From positions 6,401,299-6,465,298 of the forward strand of contig NZ_JAGKQQ010000001.1 of the NCBI RefSeq assembly GCF_017939745.1: 64,000 nucleotides of DNA, read 5' to 3'. Shown here piece after piece: positions 32,226 to 40,980 of the stretch (the stretch's first letter is position 1; each line of letters opens with the position of its first letter). The notes under the pieces were generated by a model. The model had not been told where the DNA came from. It worked only from the letters and a program-made list of their open reading frames with translations, and ran no database searches. The stretch is from Gemmata palustris (GTDB lineage: Bacteria > Planctomycetota > Planctomycetia > Gemmatales > Gemmataceae). Made by a program: the position numbers and the translations under genes.

Positions 32226-32921
32226 TCACGCGAACGCTTTGAGCGTGAACCCGCGCTTCAGAAGGGCCGCGCGAACCGCTTTCGTGAACGCGACCGCGTC
32301 CGGGTTGTCGCCGTGAACGCAGATCGTCCGCACGCCCTTTTCGCGCACCAGCCACTCGATTTGCTTCACGGCTTCATCGGGATCGTGAACGAATGCGTTC
32401 GGCTCTGTTCGCGGTACGAGCGATCCGTCCGGGCGGTAACGGCGGTCCGCGAAGCCTTCCGCGAAGAACGGAACGCGGTCTGTGGCCTCGGCTTCGAGCC
32501 AGGATTGAGGGAGCCCAATGACCGGAAGCTCGAACACTTTGGCGGCATCGATCACACCAACGGCCACGTTCTCGTCGCGGCACGCTTGATTGTAGAGGGC
32601 ACCGTGCGGCTTGACGTAGCGCACCTCTGCGTCACACGCTTTTGCCAACCCCATCAGTGCGCCGAGCTGGTACAGGCACCCGTGCGCGATCTCGCCCGAA
32701 GTTAGATCGAGTTCGCGCCGGCCGAAGTGTTCGCGGTCCGCGTACCCGGGGTGCGCGCCGATCGTGACTCCGAACTGTTTCGCGAGCGCCAGTGTGGACG
32801 CGATCTCGTTCGGTCCGCCGGCGTGCGCACCGCAGCACACGTTCGCGGACGTGATGAGCGGCATCAGCTCGGCGTCAAAGCCGGCGCCCTCGCCGAGATC
32901 CGCGTTCAGGTCGATTTCCAT
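32226..32921 (-). CDS. pxpA: 5-oxoprolinase subunit A (LamB/YcsF family)
   Basis: 231 residues, close to the usual length. Typical segments: MEIDLNADLGEGAGFDAELM (start motif DLNxDxGE), LITSANVCCGAHAGGPNEIA, GVTIGAHPGYADREHFGRRE, VRYVKPHGALYNQACRDENV and VRTICVHGDNPDAVAFTKAV. PxpA is the lactam-hydrolysing partner of PxpBC in cleavage of 5-oxoproline, a damage product of glutamine. The start ATG is only 13 bp from the stop of uppP, and pxpC follows, so the three are likely co-transcribed. Confidence 0.95.
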   Translation of the reverse strand: MEIDLNADLGEGAGFDAELMPLITSANVCCGAHAGGPNEIASTLALAKQFGVTIGAHPGYADREHFGRRELDLTSGEIAHGCLYQLGALMGLAKACDAEVRYVKPHGALYNQACRDENVAVGVIDAAKVFELPVIGLPQSWLEAEATDRVPFFAEGFADRRYRPDGSLVPRTEPNAFVHDPDEAVKQIEWLVREKGVRTICVHGDNPDAVAFTKAVRAALLKRGFTLKAFA

Positions 32922-32934
32922 GAGATCGCCCTGT

Positions 32935-33777
32935 TTATTTGAGCTGCCCGCGCGCGATCAGCCCGAAGATCACCGCAGCGAGAAGCAAGCGGTACACAAC
33001 GAACACGGTCGTGCTGTACCGCTTGAGAAAACTGATTAGGAACGCGATCGCGAGGTACCCCACCACCGCCGATACGAGGAGCCCGACACCGAGTGCCGCG
33101 ATCTGATCGCTCGCGAACAGGGTGGCGCGCTCGTCGTACATCTCTTTCATTCCCGCGCCCAGAATGGCGGGGAGCGAGAGCAAGAACGAGAACCGCGCCG
33201 CGGCGGAGCGCGCGAGGCCCGCGAACAGCCCCGCGGTGATCGTCGTCCCGGACCGTGAGCCGCCCGGCATCAGTGCGAGTGCCTGGAACAGCCCGATCCA
33301 GAGCGCATCGAGCCAGTTGATGTTCGCTTCCTCGCGCGGCGGCAGCCCGCGCTTCGCTCGGCGCGCGACCCACCACTCGGAAGCCGCCATCAACAGCGCG
33401 AACACGATCGCCACGACCGCAATTGGCGTGGGGTGAAAGAAGGTCTTCTTCAGCCACGTCTTGAGTAGAAACCCGATGACCACTGCGGGCACGGTCCCGA
33501 GTACGATGAGCCAGCCGATGCGCGAATCGGGCGTGCTCGCGAACCGCCGGGCGCGGATGTCCGCCCAAAGCCCGTTCAGCATCCGAGCGATGTCCGCGCG
33601 GAAGTATACGAAGACGGCGGCGAGCGTGCCGAGCTGAATCACGACGGTGAAGGCGTCTTCCGGCTTCTCATGCCCGAGCAGTTGTCGTGCGACGAGCAAG
33701 TGTGCCGTGCTGCTGATCGGGAGAAATTCGGTCAGTCCTTGAATCAGGCCGAGTAACGCGGCTTCCCAGATGGGCAT
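32935..33777 (-). CDS. uppP: Undecaprenyl-diphosphate phosphatase
   Basis: 280 residues, polytopic membrane protein (BacA/UppP). It recycles the lipid carrier by removing a phosphate from undecaprenyl diphosphate for peptidoglycan and other glycans. Both catalytic signatures are present: GLIQGLTEFLPISSTAHLLV with the Glu-rich motif at residues 10-29, and ALMPGGSRSGTTITAGLFAG with the PGGSRSG motif. A loss-of-binding allele would give bacitracin sensitivity, known for the family. First gene of the uppP-pxpA-pxpC run; divergent from the next plus gene by 49 bp. Confidence 0.95.
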   Translation of the reverse strand: MPIWEAALLGLIQGLTEFLPISSTAHLLVARQLLGHEKPEDAFTVVIQLGTLAAVFVYFRADIARMLNGLWADIRARRFASTPDSRIGWLIVLGTVPAVVIGFLLKTWLKKTFFHPTPIAVVAIVFALLMAASEWWVARRAKRGLPPREEANINWLDALWIGLFQALALMPGGSRSGTTITAGLFAGLARSAAARFSFLLSLPAILGAGMKEMYDERATLFASDQIAALGVGLLVSAVVGYLAIAFLISFLKRYSTTVFVVYRLLLAAVIFGLIARGQLK

Positions 33778-33826
33778 TCGCCCTCCCCAATCGGTATGAT
33801 GACTCGACTGTTATTCGGAGCATTCC

Positions 33827-34279
33827 ATGCGCGTTTTGCGTTCTACCGTTCTAGCGATCTCGGTAACTGCCGGCGCACTGTTCGCACCGGGAGCGGTCCG
33901 CGCACACGACATGAACGCGACGGTCAAAGTCGGTCCGGAATCGGTTCGCGTGGAGGTCTACTTTGAAGACGATTTGCCCGCTGAATTCGCGAAAGTGAGC
34001 GTGACCAATTCGGCGGGCGCCGAGGTCGCGACGGGCACGACCGACGACCGCGGCGTGTGGACGTTCCCGGCGCTTGCGCCCGGTGAATACGTACTCGCGG
34101 CGAAGTGCATCGGTCACACCGCGACGGTGCCCTTCTCGGTCGCCGGGGAGCCCGAGGCGGCGCCCGTCTCTTACACCGGCGCGCGACTGAACAAAACTGT
34201 TGGTCTGACGGTCGGTGCGGGCGGATTACTCGGTGTTTCCGCGGTGTTTTGGCTGTTGCGCCGGCGGTACCGCGAGTAA
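33827..34279 (+). CDS. Exported beta-sandwich protein with C-terminal membrane anchor
   Basis: 150 residues. A signal peptide (VLRSTVLAISVTAGALFAPG) is followed by VEVYFEDDLPAEFAKVSVTN and DDRGVWTFPALAPGEYVLAA, a carboxypeptidase-regulatory/DUF4198-like beta domain, and at the end a transmembrane helix (VGLTVGAGGLLGVSAVFWLL) with Arg-rich stop-transfer RRRYRE. Similar proteins accompany nickel or cobalt transport genes (CbiM/NikM), but no such genes are here. Kinase gene follows after 30 bp, so they may be co-transcribed. Confidence 0.7.
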   Translation: MRVLRSTVLAISVTAGALFAPGAVRAHDMNATVKVGPESVRVEVYFEDDLPAEFAKVSVTNSAGAEVATGTTDDRGVWTFPALAPGEYVLAAKCIGHTATVPFSVAGEPEAAPVSYTGARLNKTVGLTVGAGGLLGVSAVFWLLRRRYRE

Positions 34280-34309
34280 AATGCCCTGGCCTATCTCCGG
34301 AGTATTTCC

Positions 34310-37300
34310 GTGGCGCCTGAAAATCAAATTTCCACAGATACCCCCAACGAACTCTCCGTCGGTCACACCGCCGATGTTCCACTGGCGGACGGCGCCACGT
34401 CTGAAGCCGAATCGCTGCTGAACCACCTCAAACACGCGGCGAACCTCGCCCCGCGGCCCGTAGCGAGCGCCCCCAACATCCCCGATTACGAGATCCTCGA
34501 AGAACTCGGGCGCGGGGGAATGGGCGTTGTTTATAAGGCCCGGCACCTCCCGTTGAACCGTATTGTCGCGCTCAAGATGGTTCTCACGTCCGAGCACCTC
34601 TCGGTGAGCGAGGTCGCGCGGTTCCGGGCCGAAGCCGAATCCGTTGCCGCGGTGAAGCACCCGAACGTGGTGCGGGTGTACGAACTCAGCCCGTTCGAGT
34701 CCGAACGGCCGTACTTCACGATGGAATTCGTCGAAGGCGGGAGCCTGGCCAAGTTCCTCAAAGCACACGGCCGACTCGACCCGCGCTCCACCGCCGACCT
34801 CATCGCGAACGTGGCCGACGGGCTTCAGGCCGCTCACGACGCGGACATCGTTCACCGCGACATCAAGCCGGCCAACATTCTGTTGAGCGCGGCACGTGGC
34901 GCGCGAAATGCGGAGCGCGAAACCGGTTCGTCTTCGGTGCCCAGTTCCTCACTCCTCACTCCTCACTCCTCGCTCTTCCCACAGGTGTCCGATTTCGGTC
35001 TCGCCAAGCGCCTCGCGTCGGACGTGACGCGGACACAAGGGCCGGCGGGTACCCCGGCGTACATGGCCCCGGAACAGGCCGGCGGAAAGGCCAAGTTCGT
35101 CGGACCCGCCGCGGACGTGTACGCGCTCGGCGCGGTCCTCTACGAGTGCCTCACCGGGAAGCCGCCGTTCGACGGACCCGACCAGTGGGCCATTGCCCAG
35201 CAAGTTCTGGACGCGGCTCCCGTCTCACCGCGGGCCGTCCTTCCGACCGTTCCGCGCGATCTGGAACTGATCTGCCTCAAGTGTTTGGAAAAAGAACCGC
35301 ACCACCGCTACCCCAGCGCTGCGGCGCTGGCCGACGACCTGCGACGGTTCCTCGCCGGGCTCCCGGTGAGCGTGCGCCCCATTGGTCTCATCAAACGCAC
35401 CGCGCGCTGGGCGCATCGGCGCCCGACGGCCGCGGCACTGGTGACACTCACCGCGGGGCTACTGTTCGCAGTTCCGCCACTGGTCGTGTGGGAGCAGGGC
35501 CGGCTCGATCAGCGTGCGGCCGACACTGCCGCCGCGGAGGAAGCGGCGCGATTAGCCAAAGTCGCCGAAGACCGAGAAAAAGACGCTCACGCCGCAACTG
35601 CTAAAGCGGCACGAGCGGCCCTGAAACTCGCTGACGCGCGCGAACTGTTCGCTATTCAAAACAAGCTCCGGAGCCGCGCCGTCGACCGACCGCTGTCCTG
35701 GACGTTTGAGAGCCACACGGACTTGCAAAAGGCCGCGGCCCTCGCAGTGGGCGAACCGACCGCGATGAGCGATCTGCGATCGGCCGCGGCCGTTGCAATT
35801 CTCGGGGCGGACTTACAGGAGCGCCCTCCAATTGTGAAAGGCTTCAGCGCGTCGGCCGCGGCAACCGATCCGAAAACCGGGATGATCGCCATCGGCGAAT
35901 ACTTGGTCTGGACCCCTCTCTCGGTGGGGGTGCGATTAATCGACCCATCGACCGGGGCCGTCGTTCGCGAATTGGCCTTCCCCGCGGGCTTGGTTCGCGA
36001 CCCGATGGGGTACATCAAGAGAGCCCCGGACTACGTCTCTTCACTCGTTTTCAGCCGCGATGGAAAACGCCTCTACGCCGGGACGCGGAGCTCCCAGGTG
36101 GTCCGGTTCGATCTGGACAAGCCGGGAAACGAGCCGGCCAAGACGTGGAAAGCCTCCATCACGTCGCTCGAGCAAATTGCCCTCAGCCCGGACGGGAAGA
36201 CGCTCTACGGTCTGTGTCGCCCCGAGAAGCCGGTACTCGCGTGGGCGACCGAGACCGGAAAGTTGCTCGGAAAACTCGAGCCGGCGGACGCCCCGATCAC
36301 CTCGTTCGCGGTCCTCTCGACCGGCGATGTTGTCACGTGCGACGCTCACCAGATTCGGCGCTGGGCACCGAACCGGCGCCCCACACAGACGGTCACGAGC
36401 ACGGGCGCCTGGCGCCTCGCCGCGACCTCGACCGGCTCGCTGCTCGTCGGGGACGGGCGCGACCTCGTCGTATACGACCGCGACGCGCTCGCACCGCTCG
36501 AACGGTTCGTGACCCCCGAGTTGCGGCGCGGGATTCACGAAGAGTACGTGCGAACGATCGCGGAGCACCCGTCGGGCGCGTTCGTGGCGACCTCGTCCGG
36601 GGACACGGACCGCACCGTGCGGGTGTGGGAGCTCGCGTCCGGTAGGCCCGTGGGTACGGTCTCGGTCACGGGTACGGGGCCGATCGCGCTGGCGTGGTCC
36701 GGTGACGGGAAGACGCTGTTCGCGACGGCCCACGATCAACTCGAGCGGTGGACGTTCCGGGCCACGGACGCCCAACGGTTTGCCTGCTTCAGCGGTTCGG
36801 CGGTGGCAGCGGCGGCTTTCGTTTCAAGTGATCGAATCGCGGCACTCACCGAACCCAACGGGCCGAACCGGGAATTCCTCGTCGGACCGACCGGCACCAC
36901 GAAAACATCTGTCCAAATCCCGGAGCGCGGGGGGAACGGACGGGCGGGGGTTACGGCCGCACCGAACGGCACGTTCTGCATCAGCCCGGCCATGTGCGGG
37001 CTCGTGGCCTGGGGACCGGGTGTCCCGGTTCCCCCGCCGGCGTTCACGAAAGAGATCACGTGGTGCCCGCACTTCGATCCGAGTGGTAACACGCTCTGGG
37101 CGATCGTGTCCGCGTCCGAGGTCATGGCGTTCGACCCGGTTACGAAAGAAGTGCGCGCCAAATGGAGCAACGCGCTGAGTGGCGTTACCAGCGGCGTGGC
37201 GAGCCTGGACGCGCTCGCGGTCGGGCGAACCGTGATCGCCGTGGGCGGGCGCAACGGTTCGGTCTACTCGCTGAAACCGGAAACGTGCGAACTCGTTACC

Positions 37301-37711
37301 GCGTTTCCGGTCCCCCGCGACCCGGTGCAATCCATCGGGCTCGCGCCGGACGAATCACTCATCGTCGCGGGCACGCAGAACGGAAAACTGCGGATCATTC
37401 GCACGGCCGACCAAAAAGAACAGTCCGCGGTTGCCGCGCACCCGGGTGGTGTGACGGCGGTCTCGATTAGTTGCGACGGGACGCTACTCGCTACCGGCGG
37501 GCGCGACCGCGTCGTGCGGTTGTGGAAGCGGGTCGGCGACCGCTTCGAGCCGCTGTTCGCGGTATCCGACCTCAGCGGACCGGTGCGCGAGCTCCAGTTC
37601 CATCCCACCGACAACCGGCTCCTGGTGCTCGTGGCTCAAGAGCGCGCTGTGCGTGTGTGGGACGTAGACGGCTTGAAGACGCAACTCGGGCAACTCAAAC
37701 TCGCGTGGTGA
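34310..37711 (+). CDS. Transmembrane Ser/Thr protein kinase with WD40-like extracytoplasmic domain
   Basis: 1133 residues from the GTG at 34310 (GGAG 8 bp upstream). The kinase domain runs from about 58 to 345: ELGRGGMGVVYKARHLPLNR (P-loop), VALKMV (Lys), VHRDIKPANILL (His182-Arg183-Asp184), DFGLAKRL (Asp228), GTPAYMAPEQ and DVYALGAVLYECLTGKPPF. A transmembrane helix follows (PTAAALVTLTAGLLFAVPPL), then a coiled coil and a long propeller with blades such as FSRDGKRLYAGTRSSQVVRF and ISCDGTLLATGGRDRVVRLW. Between catalytic loop and DFG there are ~25 extra residues (about 193-218), described separately. Typical of planctomycete kinases; ligand and substrates unknown. Confidence 0.93.
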   Translation: MAPENQISTDTPNELSVGHTADVPLADGATSEAESLLNHLKHAANLAPRPVASAPNIPDYEILEELGRGGMGVVYKARHLPLNRIVALKMVLTSEHLSVSEVARFRAEAESVAAVKHPNVVRVYELSPFESERPYFTMEFVEGGSLAKFLKAHGRLDPRSTADLIANVADGLQAAHDADIVHRDIKPANILLSAARGARNAERETGSSSVPSSSLLTPHSSLFPQVSDFGLAKRLASDVTRTQGPAGTPAYMAPEQAGGKAKFVGPAADVYALGAVLYECLTGKPPFDGPDQWAIAQQVLDAAPVSPRAVLPTVPRDLELICLKCLEKEPHHRYPSAAALADDLRRFLAGLPVSVRPIGLIKRTARWAHRRPTAAALVTLTAGLLFAVPPLVVWEQGRLDQRAADTAAAEEAARLAKVAEDREKDAHAATAKAARAALKLADARELFAIQNKLRSRAVDRPLSWTFESHTDLQKAAALAVGEPTAMSDLRSAAAVAILGADLQERPPIVKGFSASAAATDPKTGMIAIGEYLVWTPLSVGVRLIDPSTGAVVRELAFPAGLVRDPMGYIKRAPDYVSSLVFSRDGKRLYAGTRSSQVVRFDLDKPGNEPAKTWKASITSLEQIALSPDGKTLYGLCRPEKPVLAWATETGKLLGKLEPADAPITSFAVLSTGDVVTCDAHQIRRWAPNRRPTQTVTSTGAWRLAATSTGSLLVGDGRDLVVYDRDALAPLERFVTPELRRGIHEEYVRTIAEHPSGAFVATSSGDTDRTVRVWELASGRPVGTVSVTGTGPIALAWSGDGKTLFATAHDQLERWTFRATDAQRFACFSGSAVAAAAFVSSDRIAALTEPNGPNREFLVGPTGTTKTSVQIPERGGNGRAGVTAAPNGTFCISPAMCGLVAWGPGVPVPPPAFTKEITWCPHFDPSGNTLWAIVSASEVMAFDPVTKEVRAKWSNALSGVTSGVASLDALAVGRTVIAVGGRNGSVYSLKPETCELVTAFPVPRDPVQSIGLAPDESLIVAGTQNGKLRIIRTADQKEQSAVAAHPGGVTAVSISCDGTLLATGGRDRVVRLWKRVGDRFEPLFAVSDLSGPVRELQFHPTDNRLLVLVAQERAVRVWDVDGLKTQLGQLKLAW
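34887..34983 (+). other. Low-complexity insertion inside the kinase domain
   Basis: HRD Asp184 and DFG Asp228 are 44 residues apart, whereas kinases of this class have about 18-21. The extra part (ARGARNAERETGSSS, then SSSLLTPHSSLF) is encoded by DNA with a purine-rich section and tandem TCCTCAC heptamers. It looks like an inserted repeat, in frame, in a loop next to the metal-binding site. Confidence 0.6.
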
Positions 37712-37904
37712 ACCGCGAGCACTTCGGCCACCGGCCGGAATGTCCGGTGAAGCCGCGCTTCGGCGCATTCATTTTATGGCACCAGGGGTGTTGATTTTTA
37801 TAAATATGTTCACTAAAATAATTGTAGACCAAGTGGCCGATCGCCAACACGGAGAGAAACGCATTTGGGGTGCAGAAATCGCGGATTCGCGAGTGATGTG
37901 GGCG

Positions 37905-38038
37905 ATTGTTAGCAAATGTTAGCTGTCGGCGCGGATCGGTGAGAAGGCGACAGCGTCAATGAGCTTGAAATTTAGCAGTTGGTGCATCTCGCTCCTATGG
38001 CTCACCCGCAGGGGTCAGAATTGTTAGCAAATGTTAGC
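37905..38038. repeat. 19-bp direct repeats in the AT-richer gap before the IS
   Basis: ATTGTTAGCAAATGTTAGC occurs at 37905-37923 and again at 38020-38038, 96 bp apart. Each copy also contains GTTAGC twice. The whole gap 37712-38066 holds no gene; its first part (37790-37835) is AT-rich. The repeats may be regulatory sites or traces of an earlier insertion. Confidence 0.6.
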
Positions 38039-38083
38039 CTCGTTTCGAGATCCGTGTAACGACCACACGAGCCGCGACCGCAA

Positions 38084-39341
38084 CAGTAGTTTCAAGTGAT
38101 TTGGCAGTGCCGCATGGGAGTTCCTAAGTTCAAGGTTCTCAGGCACTTGAACGGGAGCCTCCCATGCGACGTGGTTACTCTACGATCACCCCGGCGGTGG
38201 TCCACGCACTGACGCGCCGAACGTTGGAACGGGCCCTGGGTTGGACCGACTACAAGCGGTCGGTCACGCGCACCCAGTTGCTCGACCTGGTGCTGTTGAT
38301 CGCGGGCACCACCCGCACGTTGTTCGCGGTAGTGACCCGGTACTTCGGGTTCTCCCACGAGACCGCGCGACAGGCGATGCACGCCAACCGGGGTTCCCGG
38401 GACCAACTCACGGCCCGGTTGGTGGATGCCCTTCACCAGGTGGCGGGGTTCACGCGCCGGGACCGGAGGCGCCGGTGGACGTGTGCCATCGATGTGCATT
38501 ACGTCCCCTTTTATGGGGATCGCAGCACCCCGGGGATCATCGGCGGACCCAAGAAGGCCGGGACCTCGTTCTTTCACGCGTACGCCACCGGGGTACTGAT
38601 TCACAAGCACCGGCGGTACACCGTGGGGCTGATGAGCGTGACGAAAGGAACCAAGCCGCACCAGCAGGTGCAGACCCTTCTGGACCAGGTGGCGGCCCGC
38701 GGGCTCACGGTCCGCGGGGTGGTTCTGGACGCCGGGTTCGACAGCGGGGAGACCCTGTTGCTGTTGCAGGAACGGAACCTGAGCTACACGGTCCCGATGC
38801 GCAAGAAGGGCACCGGTACCAACCGCCGCAACGCCAGCTACACCCAACCCCACGGCACCATCACCACCATGGAGTGGGTCACCGAGAAGAGCCGCAAGGC
38901 GGTATCGACTCGGGTGCTCGTGTGGCAACGGAAGGGCGAATCGCACGCCCGGGTGTACGCGTTCCGCGGGTGGGGCGATGCGACCGCCGTGTCGGAGGCG
39001 AACCGGGCTCGGTTGGGGCGCCGGCGGTACCGAGAGCGGTTCGGGATCGAGACCAGCTATCGGCAGAAGAACCAGGCCCGCGGGTGGACCACCAGCACCA
39101 ACCCCGAGTACCGGTTGCTGCTCGAGGGCGTGGCCCTGCTGTTGCGCCAGGTGTGGGTGTACCTGACGCTCCGGATCGCTCGGGCACGCGGGCTCGCGCC
39201 GACCGCCTGGGTCGCCCAGTTCCCGTTGGCCGAGATGCTCGACTGGCTCACGCAACGGATCCGCTCACGATACCCACGCACACGATGTATTACCCTGCCA
39301 CACAATACACTTACAACCAACGCAACGCCTTGAAACTACTG
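38084..39341 (+). mobile_element. Complete insertion sequence, 1258 bp, IS4-superfamily (ISH3-like)
   Basis: Terminal inverted repeats CAGTAGTTTCAAG (38084-38096) and CTTGAAACTACTG (39329-39341) are perfect over 13 bp. The target duplication is GCAA, at 38080-38083 and 39342-39345. The single transposase gene fills the element and its stop codon lies within the right repeat. Both ends and the duplication are intact, so the insertion is probably recent. It split a palindromic repeat (see 38067-39387). Confidence 0.9.
38164..39333 (+). CDS. DDE transposase of the IS element
   Basis: 389 residues. The catalytic triad can be placed at Asp110 (TCAIDVHYVPFYG), Asp189 (GVVLDAGFDSGE) and Glu296 (YRERFGIETSYRQ), the last with the Y(2)R(3)E(6)-like arrangement of the IS4/IS5 class (RFGIETSYRQ). 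N-terminal residues 1-100 are basic and helical, suited to binding the terminal repeats. The enzyme would cut and insert the element as a DNA intermediate. The frame is intact with no frameshift. The ATG at 38164 is preceded by GGGAG. Confidence 0.92.
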   Translation: MRRGYSTITPAVVHALTRRTLERALGWTDYKRSVTRTQLLDLVLLIAGTTRTLFAVVTRYFGFSHETARQAMHANRGSRDQLTARLVDALHQVAGFTRRDRRRRWTCAIDVHYVPFYGDRSTPGIIGGPKKAGTSFFHAYATGVLIHKHRRYTVGLMSVTKGTKPHQQVQTLLDQVAARGLTVRGVVLDAGFDSGETLLLLQERNLSYTVPMRKKGTGTNRRNASYTQPHGTITTMEWVTEKSRKAVSTRVLVWQRKGESHARVYAFRGWGDATAVSEANRARLGRRRYRERFGIETSYRQKNQARGWTTSTNPEYRLLLEGVALLLRQVWVYLTLRIARARGLAPTAWVAQFPLAEMLDWLTQRIRSRYPRTRCITLPHNTLTTNATP

Positions 39342-39409
39342 GCAAGGGAGCGGTGGCGCTTCCCGCTCCCTTGCGGTCGCGGCTCGTTACGATGGCCATG
39401 AACGACGAT

Positions 39410-40677
39410 TCACACTGTGGCGTTTGGGAAGCGGCCCTTCAGCCGCTTTCGCGCCGGGTTGCTGAGTCGGTACGACACGAACGATCCCCCGCGCAGGTTC
39501 CGCAACGCGGGTGCGTTCATGAGCGCTGCAGCCGCTGCATCGGTCAAACCGCCGGACCCGATCGTGAGCCACTCCAGGCCGGTCAGGTGCGGGCTTCCGA
39601 CAACGGCGCTGATGCCCGATTCGCCGATCCCTTGCGGCAAGTGGAGTCGCTTGAGCGAAGCGGCGCGCGGCGCGTGGAACAGCGTGCGAAGGGTTTTTCT
39701 CCTTCGCGCTGAATGTGGTAACCGTCGAGTGTCAGCACGCGGAGTCGGTCGAAGACCTCGGAATCGGCCAGGAGGCGGGCGCCGTTCTGGTTCAACCCGG
39801 TGATCGTCACCCATTCGACCGGGGCTACGGCCCAAAGCTTCGGCGCAGCACGCACGAGCGTGGTGGGGCTGACCACCGCCACACCGGGGAACCCGCGCCA
39901 GAATCCGGTCCAGCGGACCCCACGCACCGCGGGGAGTTCGGCCCGCCAGCGCTCGCCCAGTTGGAGCGCGAGCTGAAATTCCCGCTGCTGGTCGGGGTCG
40001 GACGCGGGGACCGCCTCGTGTGCCGAACGCTCCGCGAGCCGGCACTGCACCCGGATGAATTCGGCCCGAGCCGGGTCGTCGTGTTCGTCGAGCCAGTCCG
40101 CGTACATGAGGCGCGGGGTGTCTTCGTCCGGGTTCGCGAGAACCGCTCGGAGCAGCCGGTTCTGATCGCTTTCACTGGCGAGGGCGGCCCAACGCGGGCG
40201 CTCGCCGCCGGTGGTCGCTTCGTACCGGAAGGCGCGCACGCCGGTCGAATCGGCGACGACGAGTGCCTTGCCGTCCACGCTGAACGCGGCCACGGCCCAT
40301 TCCCCGGCGCCCGCGACTTCAATGACCTGCTGAACGGCTCCGGCCGCATCGAGGAGATGAACCGCACCGGTGGTCGGATCGAGCACCACGCGCTCGCCGC
40401 CGGGGTGCCGCGTGTGGGCACGCGAATCGTTCTGCGGCGCGCACGCGCCGAGCATCGGGTACGCGGAGCCGTTCCAGGTGACCGCGCCGGTGGTGGGGTC
40501 GAAGTGTTCTTTCGCGTCGGTGGTCGGTGTGAGCTTGTTGATGAACGCGGAGCGGAAGTACCAGAGCGAGAACAGCCCCTGGTCGGTCCACACGAGTACC
40601 TGCCCGTTCGGGTACGGCAGCGACACTCCGCGAACGCGCCCCCGGACCTCGCCGAACGTGTCGAACGGAACCCACAT
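39410..40677 (-). pseudogene. TIGR02996/LRR-like gene broken by a frameshift
   Basis: Two overlapping minus-strand frames form one protein. Frame A (from ATG 40677) encodes residues 1-~330: propeller-like segments (FDPTTGAVTWNGSAYPMLGA), then the TIGR02996 domain (LANPDEDTPRLMYADWLDEH), then RLRVLTLDGYHIQREGEK. Frame B continues with LRTLFHAPRAASLKRLHLPQ, GLEWLTIGSGGLTDAAAAAL and the end KGRFPNATV at 39410. The break is at about 39691-39696, in a run of five A on the minus strand (GGAGAAAAACCC). A sixth A would join the frames. It may be a recent mutation, a sequencing error in a homopolymer, or less likely a programmed -1 shift. Confidence 0.8.
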
Positions 40678-40842
40678 GGCCGCGCCCCAAAATAATTTTC
40701 CGTTAGCTTACCGCAGAGCTGTTTCGGGCACGAGATCGTGAGTGACGGGCAACCAGGATGAGCGTCTCTCGGTCAGTGGCGTTGTTCGGCGGAAGAGCAC
40801 GAATTTGATGGGTACGGAGGGCAGGACGAGTGCAAAATACCA

Positions 40843-40886
40843 ATGAAAAGAAACGAGCCGCTGGGGACCACCCCCAACGGCTCGTT
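40843..40886 (-). terminator. Rho-independent terminator of the deoxyribosyltransferase-like gene
   Basis: On the minus strand AACGAGCCGTTGGGG pairs with CCCCAGCGGCTCGTT (nearly perfect) and is followed by TCTTTTC. It lies about 95 bp after the stop at 40981. The rest of 40678-40980 shows a further small hairpin (near 40896-40922) but no gene. Confidence 0.7.
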
Positions 40887-40980
40887 CCGCCCAAGCCTCC
40901 GACAATGTCCCGCTGACACTGTCGGGGTTGCCATGCCGAAATTAGATAAAGCACGAGGCGTGCCAAACTTTGGGAGCGGG

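Larger units (their letters stand above)
38067..39387. repeat. Palindromic repeat interrupted by the IS
   Basis: Left remnant 38067-38083; right remnant 39346-39387. With the IS and one GCAA removed, the joined sequence forms perfect 25-bp arms around a 9-nt loop; the arm contains GCCGCGACCGCAAGGGAGCG. The restored hairpin would lie just after the stop of the minus-strand frameshifted gene (39410), as do other palindromes in this window. Confidence 0.85.

Noticed and set aside
34945-34975. CRISPR-like short repeats (TCCTCAC)
   Set aside because: Tandem heptamers without spacers and inside a coding sequence. No CRISPR array or cas gene is in the window.
36041-36775. 244-codon minus frame within the kinase gene
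   Set aside because: Antisense shadow, Arg/Gly/Asp-rich, no start signal.
39691-39696. Programmed -1 frameshift as the normal mode for the TIGR02996 gene
   Set aside because: The A-run is short, the heptamer does not allow both tRNAs to re-pair, and there is no evident downstream structure. Mutation or sequencing error is simpler.
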